Below are positions 45,156 to 56,489 of a stretch of DNA of 64,000 nt, piece by piece (position 1 is the first letter of the stretch; the number at the start of each line of letters is the position of its first letter). Under the pieces are notes generated by a model that was not told the DNA's origin, ran no database searches, and worked only from the letters and a program-made list of their open reading frames with translations. Made by a program: the position numbers and the translations under genes. The DNA is from Pipra filicauda (taxonomy: Eukaryota > Chordata > Aves > Passeriformes > Pipridae). The stretch spans positions 9,269,799-9,333,798 of the forward strand of contig NW_024104532.1 in the NCBI RefSeq assembly GCF_003945595.2. The letters are read 5' to 3'.

Positions 45156-48100
45156 TGCCCTCCCTTGTTTTTCCATGGGGTCACAGAAAGACAAGGGAGG
45201 AGCTTTGGGGGGATTCTCTTTACCTGCTTTGCAATGGAGCCTCCCAAGAATGATTTTTTGAGACAGATCTGGTTGGCTTTGGGCATTGGAAGTTGCTGAA
45301 AAAGATCAGAGGCCTGTATGGGGGGAGAGAGAAAGGAGCAGTGACAACTGAGAGAGCTGAGGGGGATGGTTTCCCTTTCTGGTGGAGCAGAAGTCACATC
45401 CACGAGGTGACAGGACATTAATAAGCCATACATGCATTGAAATAGTCCTGAGTCTGTAACAGCTGCAGCTTGGATGATCCATTAACACATCTGCTCCTGT
45501 TGGGATGAGTCTCACTTGCAGTGAAGTGCTCAGGCAGTTCAGACTTTTTTTGCTGTTGGCACGACCACAGTTGTGTAGTAAAAGCAAGTCTGGTGATGTT
45601 TGAGCAGGGAGGATGTGCTCTGTCCCTTGTGTGGGATGGCCACACGTTTGGGAGGGTTGTACTGTGAACTAGATGAAGGAGCCTTTTTTTTTTTCCTAGC
45701 ATTTAACTGAAAACCTGACCCAGCTTAGCTATTTTTGGGACTAGAAACCTGCTCCTTTGAAGCTGTACATTGTCTATGTTCCAGTGTCAAACAGCACAGG
45801 AGGCCACGGGCTCTGGATGTTGCCTTTCTAGGAACATTGAGCTTGTCATGTCATCAACCTCTTGCATCCCTGTCCAGTTTTTAAACTTTCATTTAGTATT
45901 TTAAGTTGCCTGTTTCCCTTTGCATGGCTTTCTTTGTGCTGCGGATTCTATAGATTGTTCATGGGATTCCCTTTTTTCTTTACATGTGCTAAGGAAATGT
46001 GTTTTATTAAAAAGTACTGAGCTGCTTAGATCCCCCCAGCTCTGGCAGCAGAGCTGGAACACTGTGCCTGGATACATCCTTGAGCTCATCAGTGCCCATC
46101 CACTGCATGGAGTGACCCAGAGGAGGAACATGATCCCATGTATTTTGGAACCACTCCTAGTTCAGTGCTGAGTTGGCTTAAAACATTCCCATGGCTCAAA
46201 GCCCAACCTCCCTGGACCTGCAGATTGGGATGGAGCTGATCCTGGGCAGTACTGGAGACCTGATTACTGTGCTTGAAACACCAGCTTGTCCTTCAGCAGG
46301 ACAAGCAGGGAGGATGTGCATTTCTGTGCATTCTGCTGCATTTCTGTCACAGCTTTTTGGCAAGGCAAGAGGGGTTTTTTTTTAAAAAATATTTTTAGTT
46401 ATTATCATGCTTTCCCAATACTTCCAAGTAAGCTGCATCCTGAAATGTCCTTGGACTCTTCTGTTCAGTCTGCATCCATCAACTGATGTAGCAAAACCAG
46501 CAGGGCTGAGTTGGAAATGATCTTGTGTCCCTGGTGTGCTCAGCAAACTGTTCCCTGTCCTGGGCCTGTGACTTTCCTGGTGGTTTTCCTGGCTGCAGAC
46601 AGCAATGCCTGGCTGCATTTTTGGATGGTCTCAGTCATCTTCAGCAGCAAAACAGCTCTAGACCTGTTCTTGTTCCCAGCTCTGCTGTACAGGAGAAGAT
46701 CAGGAGCCTAAAGGAAGGATAATGGGAAACTTTTCCCAGTTAAAGGTGGATTTTCTTTGTGCACTGAGCAGCAAATGCTGGGGAGAGCAAGGCAGGAGAC
46801 CTGGGCATGTGGGAGGTGCAGAAGAAAGCTGCTCCAATGAGTTAAAATTATAAAACCAGGACAACAAACCACTTCTGAATGTGCTCAGTGCTCCCACTCC
46901 AGGTGGAGGAGCCCTTGGGTCAGGCTCCAGGCATGTCCAGGCAGAGCTTGGAAGTCACCTCCTGGGACAATAAAAGCCCGAAGGTGTGTCTGAGTGGAAG
47001 GAAGGCTGTCCTTGATAAATACAGAACCTTGGAGCAATCTTCTCATCCACTCAGCACTGGGGAAGCCTCCCTCCCTCTCCTGCAGGTAGCTGGAATGGAG
47101 CTTCATTCCCTGCTGCCTTCCATTCCTGGGCTCTTTGGGGAGGCTTGGAGCAAGTCCGTGCTCAGAGCTGGAAATCTCAGTGGGTTGGGTTTGGCAGAAG
47201 CAGTTTCCAACAGGGAAGGCACAGGGACAAGAGCACTGAGGGTGCCTGATGGAAGGTTAAAAGCAGGACAAATCCTGCTCCCTAGCTTTTGGGAAGCATG
47301 GAGGCCAGCCCCTGTGTGAGTGACCCTGTGCTCAGAGACTCCAGGAGGGATCCCTGCAGCTGCCCCTGCCCTCCCCTGGAAGTGTGTGTGACTAGATCTG
47401 TGCTAACACTGCCTGTACTCTTGTATCGTGTTGCAATTTGATCATTAAATAATTCCCTCAAAATCACTGTGGCTTAATGGCTTTTTTTTCTTTTTAACCC
47501 ATTTATTTTGGCTCGTGCTGCTTCCTTTCCTCTTGTGGCTGCTCTCTCCCTTCTCCCTGATGCTCCAGTCCTGTGCTGTCCCTCTCTCAACCATCTCCAG
47601 TCACCTTCATCTTGGCTCTTTTAGCTCCCTACAAAGCCTGGCTTGCTCTGGCCACGGGCAGGGCTTTGTGGGTGACCTGGAGTGGCCTTGGTGGTCAATG
47701 TGCCTGCATCTTCATGCAGAAATATGTATGCTCTCACCAAACCCACACTGTCCCCTTCCTTCTTGGAACTCGTGACTTAAAAGCAGGTTTGCTGGTGCTT
47801 TGATTTCCACATGAGCTGCTTCCAGCACCTCAGTCCCTGATCCAGAGGGTTCACTGCTGTGTGAATCTGGGATCAGGCTCTGGAGCGAGAGCACAAGGTG
47901 TTTGTGGTGCTGGAGAGAGCCAGAGCTGTCTTGGCTCTTCAGGAGTTCCCACAACTCATGGCTTACTCTTCCTCTGATCTGGCACCCACAGGATCTGTTT
48001 TATTGTTTCTGCCTCTCATTGTCTCCCCTGCTCCTGCCCTGGGTGAGAATGTTTAGTTTTTATTGTTTACAGTCAGGTGAAACCATCTCGGTGCGAGTGG

Positions 48101-48244
48101 GAGCTGGATATATTTACCATTCTTGTCTTTTCACGAGCAAAGCCATTTGTTGCTCAGCTCTAAATGTTTCTTTGGGTTGAAAGAGCACGTTGTGGGATGT
48201 AGATAAAAGTTTGCATTTTGAATAACCGGTGAACTCCTGTTCAT
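45156..48244. other. Intergenic, nothing recognised
   Basis: 3.1 kb of mixed-composition sequence. No exon with a convincing splice pair, no RNA gene and no known repeat. Confidence 0.5.
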
Positions 48245-48388
48245 TCCCTCCCTGGAAGTGTCCAAGGCCAGGTTGGATGGGGTTTGGAACAACCTGGGGT
48301 AGTGGAAGGTGTCCCTGCTCATGGCCAGGGGTGGAACTGGATAAGCTTTAAGGTCCCTTTTAGTCCAAACCAGTCTGATTCTGTGAAC
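48245..48388 (+). mobile_element. Short CR1 tail
   Basis: From CCTCCCTGGAAGTGTCCAAG to CAGTCTGATTCTGTG; plus orientation. Confidence 0.9.
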
Positions 48389-48754
48389 TTGGATGACTGG
48401 GAATGGCATCCGTGGTTAGAGCTGGTATCAAACCAGAACTGCTGCTGAACTTCTACCCTGGTGTGTGATGACTGGGAGAGAAACTTGTTCTTAGCTGATG
48501 GTAAACACAGAGGGAGCAGCTTCCAAAGCCTGATGGGATCAGTCTGTGCCCTGGTGCCCTGCCTGGACATGAGCACCTGCTTTGCTTCTCCTCCTTTGGG
48601 GTCTTGTCAGGAGTGAATTTAATCTGCACAGGCTGAACATTTTTTAGAGCTTTTTTCTTGCTGGTCTTTGACATGGTTTTTTTTCAAAAGACAACCTAAT
48701 CTTGGGGTTATATGAGTGCTGTATTTTTGGTTGAGAGGGGATGGTTTGGGCGTT

Positions 48755-48784
48755 CTTTTTGTTTGTTTGTTTGTTTGTTTTTTA
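48755..48784. repeat. (TTTG)n microsatellite
   Basis: About five TTTG/GTTT units flanked by T-runs. Confidence 0.85.
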
Positions 48785-49321
48785 AATACTGACTTATGTG
48801 GCATTCACCATACATTGGTACTGATAAGAAGCCCAAACAGCCCCTGTGTCCTCTCAGGGGTGGAGAGAGTGTAAAGCACCATGTCAGAGTTGTTTTCCAA
48901 GTCCCTCTGATAGACGATGGGTGTCCTGAAGCCACAAACACCATACCTTGAACTTCCCTGTGTCCAGCTGAAGCAGCTTGGTCTGATGCAGCAAAGATGG
49001 AGACGGAGCAACCCTGCAGAAGTTTCTGACCTTCCTTAAACAAAACTGGTGGTTTGTGTCTAAACCCTCTCCTTGCTCCCTCTTGAGCACCCTCAGCAGT
49101 TGTGCTGCTTGGGAGCTTTGGTTCTCTGCCTTGTGGCTTCTCCTGAGCCAGTGTTTAGCAAGTTTTGTTAAAACCCCTCCCATACAGCCTGGGATGGTGA
49201 TGATTTTTCTGCCTCTCGACCCAGAGCTCTGCGAGTTGCTGCAGTGCTGCTGTCAGGCTTTTTGGGAGGTCTGTGTGCGTGGCTGGTTCAGCTGGATCAG
49301 GAATTCTGCAGGCTGGCAAGC
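48785..49321. other. Intergenic, nothing recognised
   Basis: No repeat or gene supported. Confidence 0.45.
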
Positions 49322-49658
49322 AAATGGAATCGTTTGGATTGGAAAAGTCCTGTAAGATCATCGAGCCTGACCATTCCCCCAACACTGCCAAGGCCACCAC
49401 TAACCCATGTCCCCAAGTGCCACATCCACACGGCTTTTAAGTCCCTCCAGGGAAGGGGGCTCCACCACTGCCCTGGGCAGCTGTGCCATGGCTGGACAGC
49501 CCTTTCCATGGTGAAATTTTCAATAATATCCAACCTAAACCTCCCCTGGTGCAACTTGAGGCTGTTTCTTCTTGTCCTGTCTCTTGTTCCCTGGGAGCAG
49601 AGCCTGACCCCCACCTGGTTCAAACCTCCTGTCAGGGAGTTGCAGAGAGCAGAGGAAT
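49322..49658 (-). mobile_element. CR1 LINE 3' fragment
   Basis: Reverse CR1 starting near GGAATCGTTTGGATTGG with CAAGGCCACCACTAACCCAT and GTGCCACATCCACACGGC; same subfamily as 9562-10005. Confidence 0.9.
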
Positions 49659-49737
49659 AACTGGGTGTCACCAGAGCTTCCAGGAAAGCATCACTGTGCT
49701 TACAGCTTGGCCTTGGCTGTTGCCTGGTCAAGAAACC

Positions 49738-49838
49738 CCACTCACAAATGCCATGTTTGCCTCTGGAAGGCATCCACTAGGAGAGGCAACCTCCTTGACA
49801 AGAGGCTTGTTGGAAAGGCTTCCCCACATCCAGAGACG
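49738..49838 (+). repeat. Unclassified repeat, partial copy 1
   Basis: About 95 bp (CCACTCACAAATGCCATG, TTGCCTCTGGAAGGCATCCA, GGAAAGGCTTCCCCAC) recurs at 50548-50640. Family not recognised. Confidence 0.75.
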
Positions 49839-50401
49839 AGGGGGTCGTGTCTGCTCACCTGTGCAGCTGGAGGAAGGATGTTCTGAGATCTGGTTAACCC
49901 TGTGTGTGGCTTCCCTGATTTGTCCCCCTCTTTTTTTACCCCCCCTTCCCTGACACTGTGAGATTTCCAGGATAGCAAAGGGAATTGAGCAGAGCAGTTG
50001 GTGAGGATGCACGAGCAGGGACAGTGAGGTGACAGCAGCTCCTGGAGGTACCTGTGCTGTTTGCTGTCACTGAGCAGGTGCCTGTGGGGGCTCACCTGCA
50101 GGGATCAAGGTGTGTGTGCAGGTCCAGGTGAGCTGTCAGTGTGAATCCTGCCAAGTCAGTGATGGGATTTTGACCCTGCTGGACTTACTTCTTGTATAAA
50201 GCTCCGTGTGAGATTTTTCCTGTTGTAACCCTAAATACCAACATTAAGCGCTCAGTGTTTCAACTTGCAATCCCTTCTTGGGAAATGCTGGTGGAAAAGC
50301 TGTAGGAACTTCTCCAGATCCACATTGGAAGCCTCGTGGGAGGATGGGCTTTTGCCAAGAGGGTTTTATTTGGTTTGTTGTGGGGTAATTTCTCCAATTA
50401 G

Positions 50402-50452
50402 GGAATCATTTAAGTTGGAAAAGACCTCCAAGATCGAGTCCAAGCATTGCAG
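50402..50452 (-). mobile_element. Very short CR1 tail remnant
   Basis: GGGAATCATTTAAGTTGGAA followed by AGACCTCCAAGATCGAGTCC matches the last 50 bp of CR1 in reverse. Confidence 0.65.
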
Positions 50453-50547
50453 TCTGGGCTGATATAGAGCAGGTAAGCACAGACACTCTGTATTGAAATG
50501 CTAAAATCTTCCCTCAAATCAAATCCTGTCTCAGTCAATTAACTCCA

Positions 50548-50876
50548 CTCACAAATGCCATGTTTGCCTCTGGAAGGCATCCAACAGGAAAGCCCAAATC
50601 CTTGTCCAGGGGCTTACTGGAAAGGCTTCCCCACGTCAGTGCCCCTTCCAGAGATGAGTCTTGTCTGGGTGCCCAGGGGGTGGCACAGCCCCAGCCCAGC
50701 CCCAGGGAGGAGCAGGTGGGGCAGAACTGGGAGCACCTGCCAGCAGCGCCTGGAGCACTGTGCTGAGGGAAGGTGTCCTGTGTGGAGGTGACATGGGATG
50801 AGCCTTAGGAATGTGCTGGTGAGACCCTTTTGGTACAAAACTAAAGGGGCTTTGCTGTGGGATTGAGCCTCCCCTG
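50548..50876 (+). repeat. Unclassified repeat, most complete copy
   Basis: The 5' third matches 49738-49838 and the 3' two-thirds (from about 50655) match 52404-52632 in inverse orientation. No ORF, tRNA-like box or LTR end was recognised. Confidence 0.75.
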
Positions 50877-51261
50877 CTTGGATGGTTCCTCTCACACAGC
50901 ACTGTCCCGCTGCCTGGGGGGGTGACTGGTGTCACCTCTCCATGAACTGAATGAAAATTCCTACTGTCTGGCCCTAATCCTCCTTTTTGCTGCTGTCTCT
51001 TTTCCCTTCTTCTGGCAAAGCTGCCTCTCTGCCAGGCCGTGTCCATCCCAGCCCTTGCCTGAGCTGCATTAGAAGCATCTGAGCACTGACGCCCTCCTGG
51101 CCGAGCCTTGGCTGGGTGACAGCAGCTCTGGGCTGTGGCAAACACAAACCTGGGGCCATCACTGTGGCTGTAGATGTTGGAACCCCTTCAGGTGTCAGGA
51201 TAAGGTTTAGGGGTGGTGGCAACAGGCATAGATTTGACCAACTCTGAGCTGGGCACTGGAG

Positions 51262-51612
51262 CTTCCTCTAGCCCAGGTTGCTCCAAGCCCCGTCCCACCT
51301 GACCTTGGACACTTCCAGGAATGGGGCAGCCACAGCTTCTCTGGGCAACCTGTGCCAGGGCCTCCCCACCCTCACAGGGATGAATTTCTTCCCAATATCT
51401 CACCTAACCCTGCTCTTTGGCAGTGGGAAACCCTTTCCCCTTGTCCTGTCCCTCAGTCCCTTGTTCCAAATCCCTCTCCAGTTCTCCTGGAGCCCCTTTA
51501 GGCACTGTAAGGGGCTCTCAGATCTCCCTGGAGCCTTCTCTTTTCCAGGTGAACCCTCCCAGCTCTCCCAGCCTGGCTCCAGAGCAGAGGGGCTCCAGGC
51601 CTCGGTGCATTT
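51262..51612 (-). mobile_element. CR1 LINE 3' fragment
   Basis: Reverse CR1 from CCTCTAGCCCAGGTTGCTCC to AGCAGAGGGGCTCC. Its terminal octamers are missing. It abuts the next CpG-rich block. Confidence 0.9.
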
Positions 51613-51699
51613 TCGTGTCTCTCCTCCCCATGGAAGGGACAGGCTGGGATGCCAAAGGGAGAAGCAGCTGGACCTGGGTGGAGAAGGGGCGTTTATCAC

Positions 51700-52200
51700 T
51701 CAGGTGTGATTTGTCGGGGCAGATTTGGGCTTTCCAGCCGGAAGCGGAGCTGAGCACAAAGGGCAATCCCAACCCTGAGTGTGCCGGGAGCAGGGAGGAG
51801 GCGAGGACAGGGGCAAGGGCGCTGGGGGACCGCGGGGTGCCCGTCTGCCAACCGTGCCCCCCAGTTCCACCGCCCAGTGAGCGTGAAAAAATACGGCTGA
51901 AAAGACGAATTATCCCTTCCTCCAGGGGCTAAAATGGGAAATACCCCCCAAGAAGCGGGGGGTCCCCCCTCCCGGCCCCCCGCACCCGCGGGCGCGGCGG
52001 CGGCTCCGCTCCCCGTGGCCGGGGGGGGGCAGCAGAGGCCGGGGAAGCGGCGCGGCCGGTCCGGGGGGTGCGGAGGGATCCCCCCTTCCCTCCCGGGCAC
52101 GGCACCGCGATTTAGGAACCTGCTCTCGTTAGTAGTTCGGTTACTAGTTGTTATTTCTGTTTCTTATTACCGTTAAAAGCCCGAGTAGAGCATATTGTGC
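51700..52200. promoter_or_regulatory. CpG-rich block with ETS motif, possible promoter
   Basis: CpG-dense sequence begins at about 51735 with CCGGAAGCGG (ETS-type) and extends to about 52100, followed by an AT-rich stretch. No coding exon is visible. It could be an alternative first exon of CXXC5, a lncRNA promoter, or GC drift. Confidence 0.4.
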
Positions 52201-52403
52201 TCCGCGACGCTTTAGCCCCCCCCAAAGTCCTTCCCGAAGTGTCTCCTGCAGGCACAAAGGGCTTGTCCTGCCGCTCTGTCTGCCCGGCGTCCCCTGGGAA
52301 ACCTACGGAGAGGTAGGCTGGGGGTGCCTCCGGCGCATGGGACGTCACCTCACTGCTGTCTCCTGCTGCGGAGTCGGGACCGGCATGGGGGGGATGCTGG
52401 ACC

Positions 52404-52632
52404 TGCTGGGGAGGCTCAACCACACCGCGAAGCCCCTTTAGTTTTGTACCCAAAGGGCCTCACCAACACATTCCTAAGGCTCATCCCATGTCACCTCCGC
52501 ACAGGACACCTTCCCTCAGCACAGCGCTCCAGGCGCTGCCGGCGGGAGGTGCTGCCAGTTCTGCCCCACCTGCTCCTCCCTGGGGCTGGGCTGGGGCTGT
52601 GCCACCCCCCAGACACCTGTCTCGCAGGGGCA
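52404..52632 (-). repeat. Unclassified repeat, inverted copy
   Basis: The reverse complement matches 50655-50876 at high identity by eye (shared CATGGGATGAGCCTTAGGAA, ACAAAACTAAAGGGGCTT and GCTGAGGGAAGGTGTCCTGT). This copy keeps more CpG than the other. Confidence 0.85.
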
Positions 52633-52659
52633 CCCCTATCCTGGCCACCCCCTCCCTCC

Positions 52660-53500
52660 AGCAGCCGTCCCTGGTGCCAGCAGGAGGCACCTCGGGGGTC
52701 CACGGCGGGGGTTCCTCCCGCTGGACCCTCACAGCTCCACTGAGGAGCTCCCGGCACACGGGATGTCCCAGCCCCGGCTGCCCCGATGCCCCACAGCCGG
52801 ACTGCAGCTCGGGGGGCCCCCCCTGCACAGCTCCCCCCTCCCCGGCCGGGCTCGCTCCGTGTCCTGCCATCTTGCGCCTGTGAATAATTCACCGTCCCTG
52901 TCCCCGTTGTTTCCTTGCAGGTATTTATAGCCCGTGATCGCGTCTCCTTGGAGGCAGCTCGCTCCACCGCCGTGTAAATTTAGCTCCCGTCGTCTCTCAC
53001 ATGTCATGCCCTCCAGCCCTTGCGGGAGCCCTTCCACGCGGCTCCCCGCCGGCGGGGGCTGCAGCCCCCACATCCCCCCTCCATCGCCCCCCGCTTGGCC
53101 GCCTGCGGCCCACCCTGGGCCAGGGGCAGCGGTCCCGAGGATGCCGTGCCGTGTGTCCTCCTCGAGGCTGCCGGGCCCTGGACGCCGGGGCAGCTCAGCC
53201 TCCCTCCCTCCGGCAGCTGCGCGGGGCCGCCGAGCCCTTCAGCTGCTGCGGCGACGGGGGATGCTTTGAAATTCCTGGGCTGCCATCTGTGCTATGCAAA
53301 TCCCCCAATCTGCGTGTGGACCCGCTTCCGGACCCGCCGATGGAGCTGCTGTTGCCGCGCTCCTCCTCCCTGCCTTCCAGCGGCACGTTCGGAGCAGCAG
53401 GAACATCGTCCTTCCCCCGGTGTCCCCTTGACACCCAACCCTTCGCTCCGCTCGGGCTGGGCCACGGAGCGAGGAGGGAATAGGGCGGCTGTGGGGACTC
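52660..53500. promoter_or_regulatory. CpG-rich block with AT-rich core, candidate regulatory region
   Basis: GC-rich sequence interrupted at 52870-53000 by GTGAATAATTCACCG, a strong acceptor-like tract (TTGTTTCCTTGCAG at 52907-52920), ATTTATAGCC and GTGTAAATTTAGC. Open frames across the block reflect GC content and have no domain. Confidence 0.35.
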
Positions 53501-54090
53501 AGGGGGGTGGTTGTGCCACAGGGTCACCCCGAATCACCGGGCTGCTGGGTTCGACTGCCACCGTCACGGCCCGCCCTGTCCTCCCCAGGAGTGGAGCCAG
53601 GCTGGGACCTTGGCACACGGCCTGGCCGTGCTGCCCTCAGCTGGGCTCCCAGGATGGGAGCGGTGGGGACCGAGCCCACTCAGCCACCGGAACACCGGGA
53701 ATGGGGAAGGAGCAGTGTGGATGTCCCGGGCACAGGCTGAGCTGCTCCTACAGGACACCCCACTCCCGGCCCCCAGGGACCCTGTCCCCAGCCTGGGGCC
53801 TGCAGGAACCACACACAGACACCAAAAATGCAGGACCAAGCACTGTCCCCCCTTCCCTTTCTCCCCCGTGACGCTGGTGTGAAAATACCCCCCTGAGCTG
53901 CCCCAGCGTCCTCCCAAACTCACCCTGAGGGGTGCTGGGGGGGCGAGGCTGTACCCCGGGGTGCCGAGATGGCAGCGAGGGGTCACCATCCCCAGCACAG
54001 CCCCCTGCTCTGTGCTCTTTAAACGCCGAGCCGGTGGGAAGGTGGCAGTGGCTCCCCGGGGTGGCGAGGGAAGCGGGGGGCACGTTTGCC
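53501..54090. other. GC-rich intergenic, nothing recognised
   Basis: Long overlapping frames on both strands are explained by low stop-codon density at high GC. No domain is seen. Confidence 0.5.
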
Positions 54091-54099
54091 AGCGCCGAG

Positions 54100-54385
54100 C
54101 GCGGGAGGTAATTAATGAGCATCCTGCGCTGCTCCCCGCTGTGCCTCCATCCCCCCAGGACCCCTCGGCCGGCGGCGCGGGTACCGCCTGCTCCTGCCGG
54201 CGCTGGGGGCCGGGGGACCTGGCGGCACGGGGCCTCGTTAATATTTTAGGAGCTCTTTTGTCCGCAGGGGATGGGGAGGCTCGTTCGCAATCGCCTTTCA
54301 TCTCCGTGAGGCCTCCGCGCGGGCTCCAGCCTCTTATCTGCCGCCTCCTCGCTGCTTCGCTACAGCTCGTTATGGGGCTTGGGTT
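54100..54385. promoter_or_regulatory. Candidate conserved non-coding element
   Basis: Homeodomain-type cores (GGTAATTAATGAGC at about 54106; CGTTAATATTTTAGGAGC at about 54236) are embedded in CpG-rich DNA, followed by TCGCCTTTCATCTCCGTGAG and CTCTTATCTGCC. This appearance is typical of developmental enhancers. Conservation was not tested. Confidence 0.35.
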
Positions 54386-54419
54386 GTTTTTTTTGTTGTT
54401 TTTTTTTTTTTTTTTTTTC
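54386..54419. repeat. Interrupted T-rich homopolymer
   Basis: T-runs with two interruptions (TTGTTGTTTT), ending in about 22 uninterrupted Ts at 54397-54418. Confidence 0.85.
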
Positions 54420-55790
54420 CTGGGAAGGGCTGGAAAAAAAAGCCTGGCTGCTCCTGGCCAAAGGGCATCCGCCAGCCGCGCTGGCGGCAGCTGCTGGAGC
54501 ATCCCCACACGGCTCCTGCCTGCCTGCTGCCGTCCCTGCTGCAGCCCCTGCCCAGGCTGGGCTGTGCCAAGGGCTGGATGTGTCCCCGGTGGTCCCGGGG
54601 GGGAACTCGGAGGCGACTGTGGTGGCAGGGAGAGGGGATTTGGGGGTCTGTGTGTATGGGGGGTGTGTGCACCTCCTGCCTCGCCATGGGTGAAACGGGG
54701 GGCTGTGCCGAGGGGTCCACTGAAGCCCTGTCCTCTGTGAGGGATGCCCAGTGTGGCTGTGTAACTCCAGCCCTGGCATTTCTGGCTGGCTGGGAAGGGG
54801 CAGAGCTGAGCTGGCGTGAGGAGGAAGAGGATGATGAAGGAGCAAGTGGCTGATGGGGAAAATGGAGGCTGAGCTGCGTTTCTGCTCCCCCTTTGAGTGT
54901 GAGCAAAGTTAGGAGAGCAAAGGGTGCCCTGGGAAGAAGTCTGGCTCGGCCCTGGGGCTTTTTCAAGCCATGCCCATGGATGGTCCTCTCTTGGTCCTCC
55001 CTTAGACCTCTCCTTCATCCTCTTCTTGCTCCTCTTGCCATCTTGGGCAATGCCTGGCTGTCCCCAGGTCCCACATTGGTGGTCTTGGCACCCCCAGCCA
55101 GTGTTGTTCATGGTGCCCCTTCCTTGGTGTCAGTCCCAGATGACTGACAGGCATGGGCTGCTCAAGGTCCCTGCTTGGGGTGTCTGGGGGATCTGCAGTT
55201 GACCCCCCCACACACACACATGCAGGCACTACTGGGGACTGTGTTGCCTTTCTCTCACAGACTCTGTCCATCCCCTGTGTCACAGAGGGATGCTGCAACA
55301 GGACTCCCCTTGTCCTGGAAGAAACCCACCCTCATGCCTGGCCATCTCCAAGTCTGGGAATGGCCCTGGCAAGGACAAGACATGGTTATACACTTTTCTA
55401 TTTCACCAGAGTTGAACCTGTCTATCCGTCCTTTTGCTCAAGCCAAGAACTTGGATTCCCAGAGGAAATCTGGCTGAAGGCCTTCAAGGGACTTTGCCAG
55501 CTGTGTCCTGTCAGGGCTGACGGCTTCTTCCCATGGGCAGGTCCTTCCCCACCACCCAGGGATGCACAACAGGGTTTAAAGCTCCTTCATCCCACACCCC
55601 AGCTGCGGGCGCGCTGTCGGGGACCGCTGCTGTCCCCGGGGGAGGTGGCATCCTCCCGGCTGCCAGATCACCCCAGCTGGCAGCCCAGGCTCGGGGAGCA
55701 CAGGGAGGGCTGGCGCCTGCGCTCAGGAAGGCGGTGAGCTCACGGGTTTAATTTTCTCAAGGCTTCGTTCTGCTCTGACATGTGATCCCC
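54420..55790. other. Intergenic, nothing recognised
   Basis: GC-rich sequence with open frames lacking domains. A small CA microsatellite lies at about 55208-55219. Confidence 0.45.
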
Positions 55791-55797
55791 TCTACAG

Positions 55798-55856
55798 GAA
55801 GGACGCAGCGAATGCGCCGTCCCCCGGGGCTGGCTGGCTCGACCTTGTGGGAAGAG
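55798..55856 (+). other. Candidate non-coding exon with paired splice sites
   Basis: A pyrimidine-containing acceptor (CATGTGATCCCCTCTACAG) precedes 59 bases ending GGGAAGAG, then a near-consensus donor GTAAGAGC. It could be a 5'UTR exon of a gene to the right such as CXXC5. There is no further proof. Confidence 0.25.
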
Positions 55857-55879
55857 GTAAGAGCACAGCACGGCTTTTC

Positions 55880-55995
55880 CGCCCCGCTGGTGTCGCTTCC
55901 AACAGCAATTTAATATCTCCCTGATAACCCGGGCTGAGTTTCAGGCACCATTAAAAAAAATAAAGCATCTGCTGATAAAAGTCGATGTCCTCGGC
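55880..55995. promoter_or_regulatory. Candidate conserved non-coding element
   Basis: AT-rich island in GC-rich DNA: GCAATTTAATATCTCCCTGA, two GATAA cores (TGATAACCC at 55922; CTGATAAAAG at 55973) and CACCATTAAA. Confidence 0.35.
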
Positions 55996-56489
55996 TGAGA
56001 TCCCCGGTGTGGGTCTGCAGGGCTGGCCCCGCGCCACCGCTGCCCATGGCCAGCCCCAGGCCTGCCCTTGTCCTCTGGCAGGGACCTGATGCCCTCCTGG
56101 AGAGGCCAGTGGGACCACGTGGTGTGGGGGCTGTCATCCCTGGCCTCTGGAACTGTTCCCACCCACTCTTCCCATCTAGGACACAGTGGGAGCTGCAGCA
56201 GCTCCAGCCCAACCCGTGCCAAAGCTGCCATGGCTCCCCCTTGGCATCCCAGACATCCCTGCATGGTCCCACCCAGCTCTTGCCCCAGGGCAGACATACA
56301 GAGGCTTTCCCCAACCAAAGGGAGGGCTGGGATGCTCCCATTGGATGTGCACAGCCACCTGGCTGAGGACCAGCACAGGCTGCAGGGATGGGGATCCTTT
56401 GGAAAGAGCAGGGCTGGGGATGGGCTTGTCTGACCAGACATGACCCTCCAGGCTGGTCTGGCCACACACATCTCTCCAGGCCCAGCACT
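55996..56489. other. Intergenic, nothing recognised
   Basis: No feature supported. Confidence 0.45.

Noticed and set aside
53564..55111. Minus-strand open frame of 515 codons
   Set aside because: It spans CpG-rich DNA and a T-homopolymer (giving a lysine/asparagine run), has no domain-like sequence, and overlaps frames on the other strand. High GC lowers stop density.
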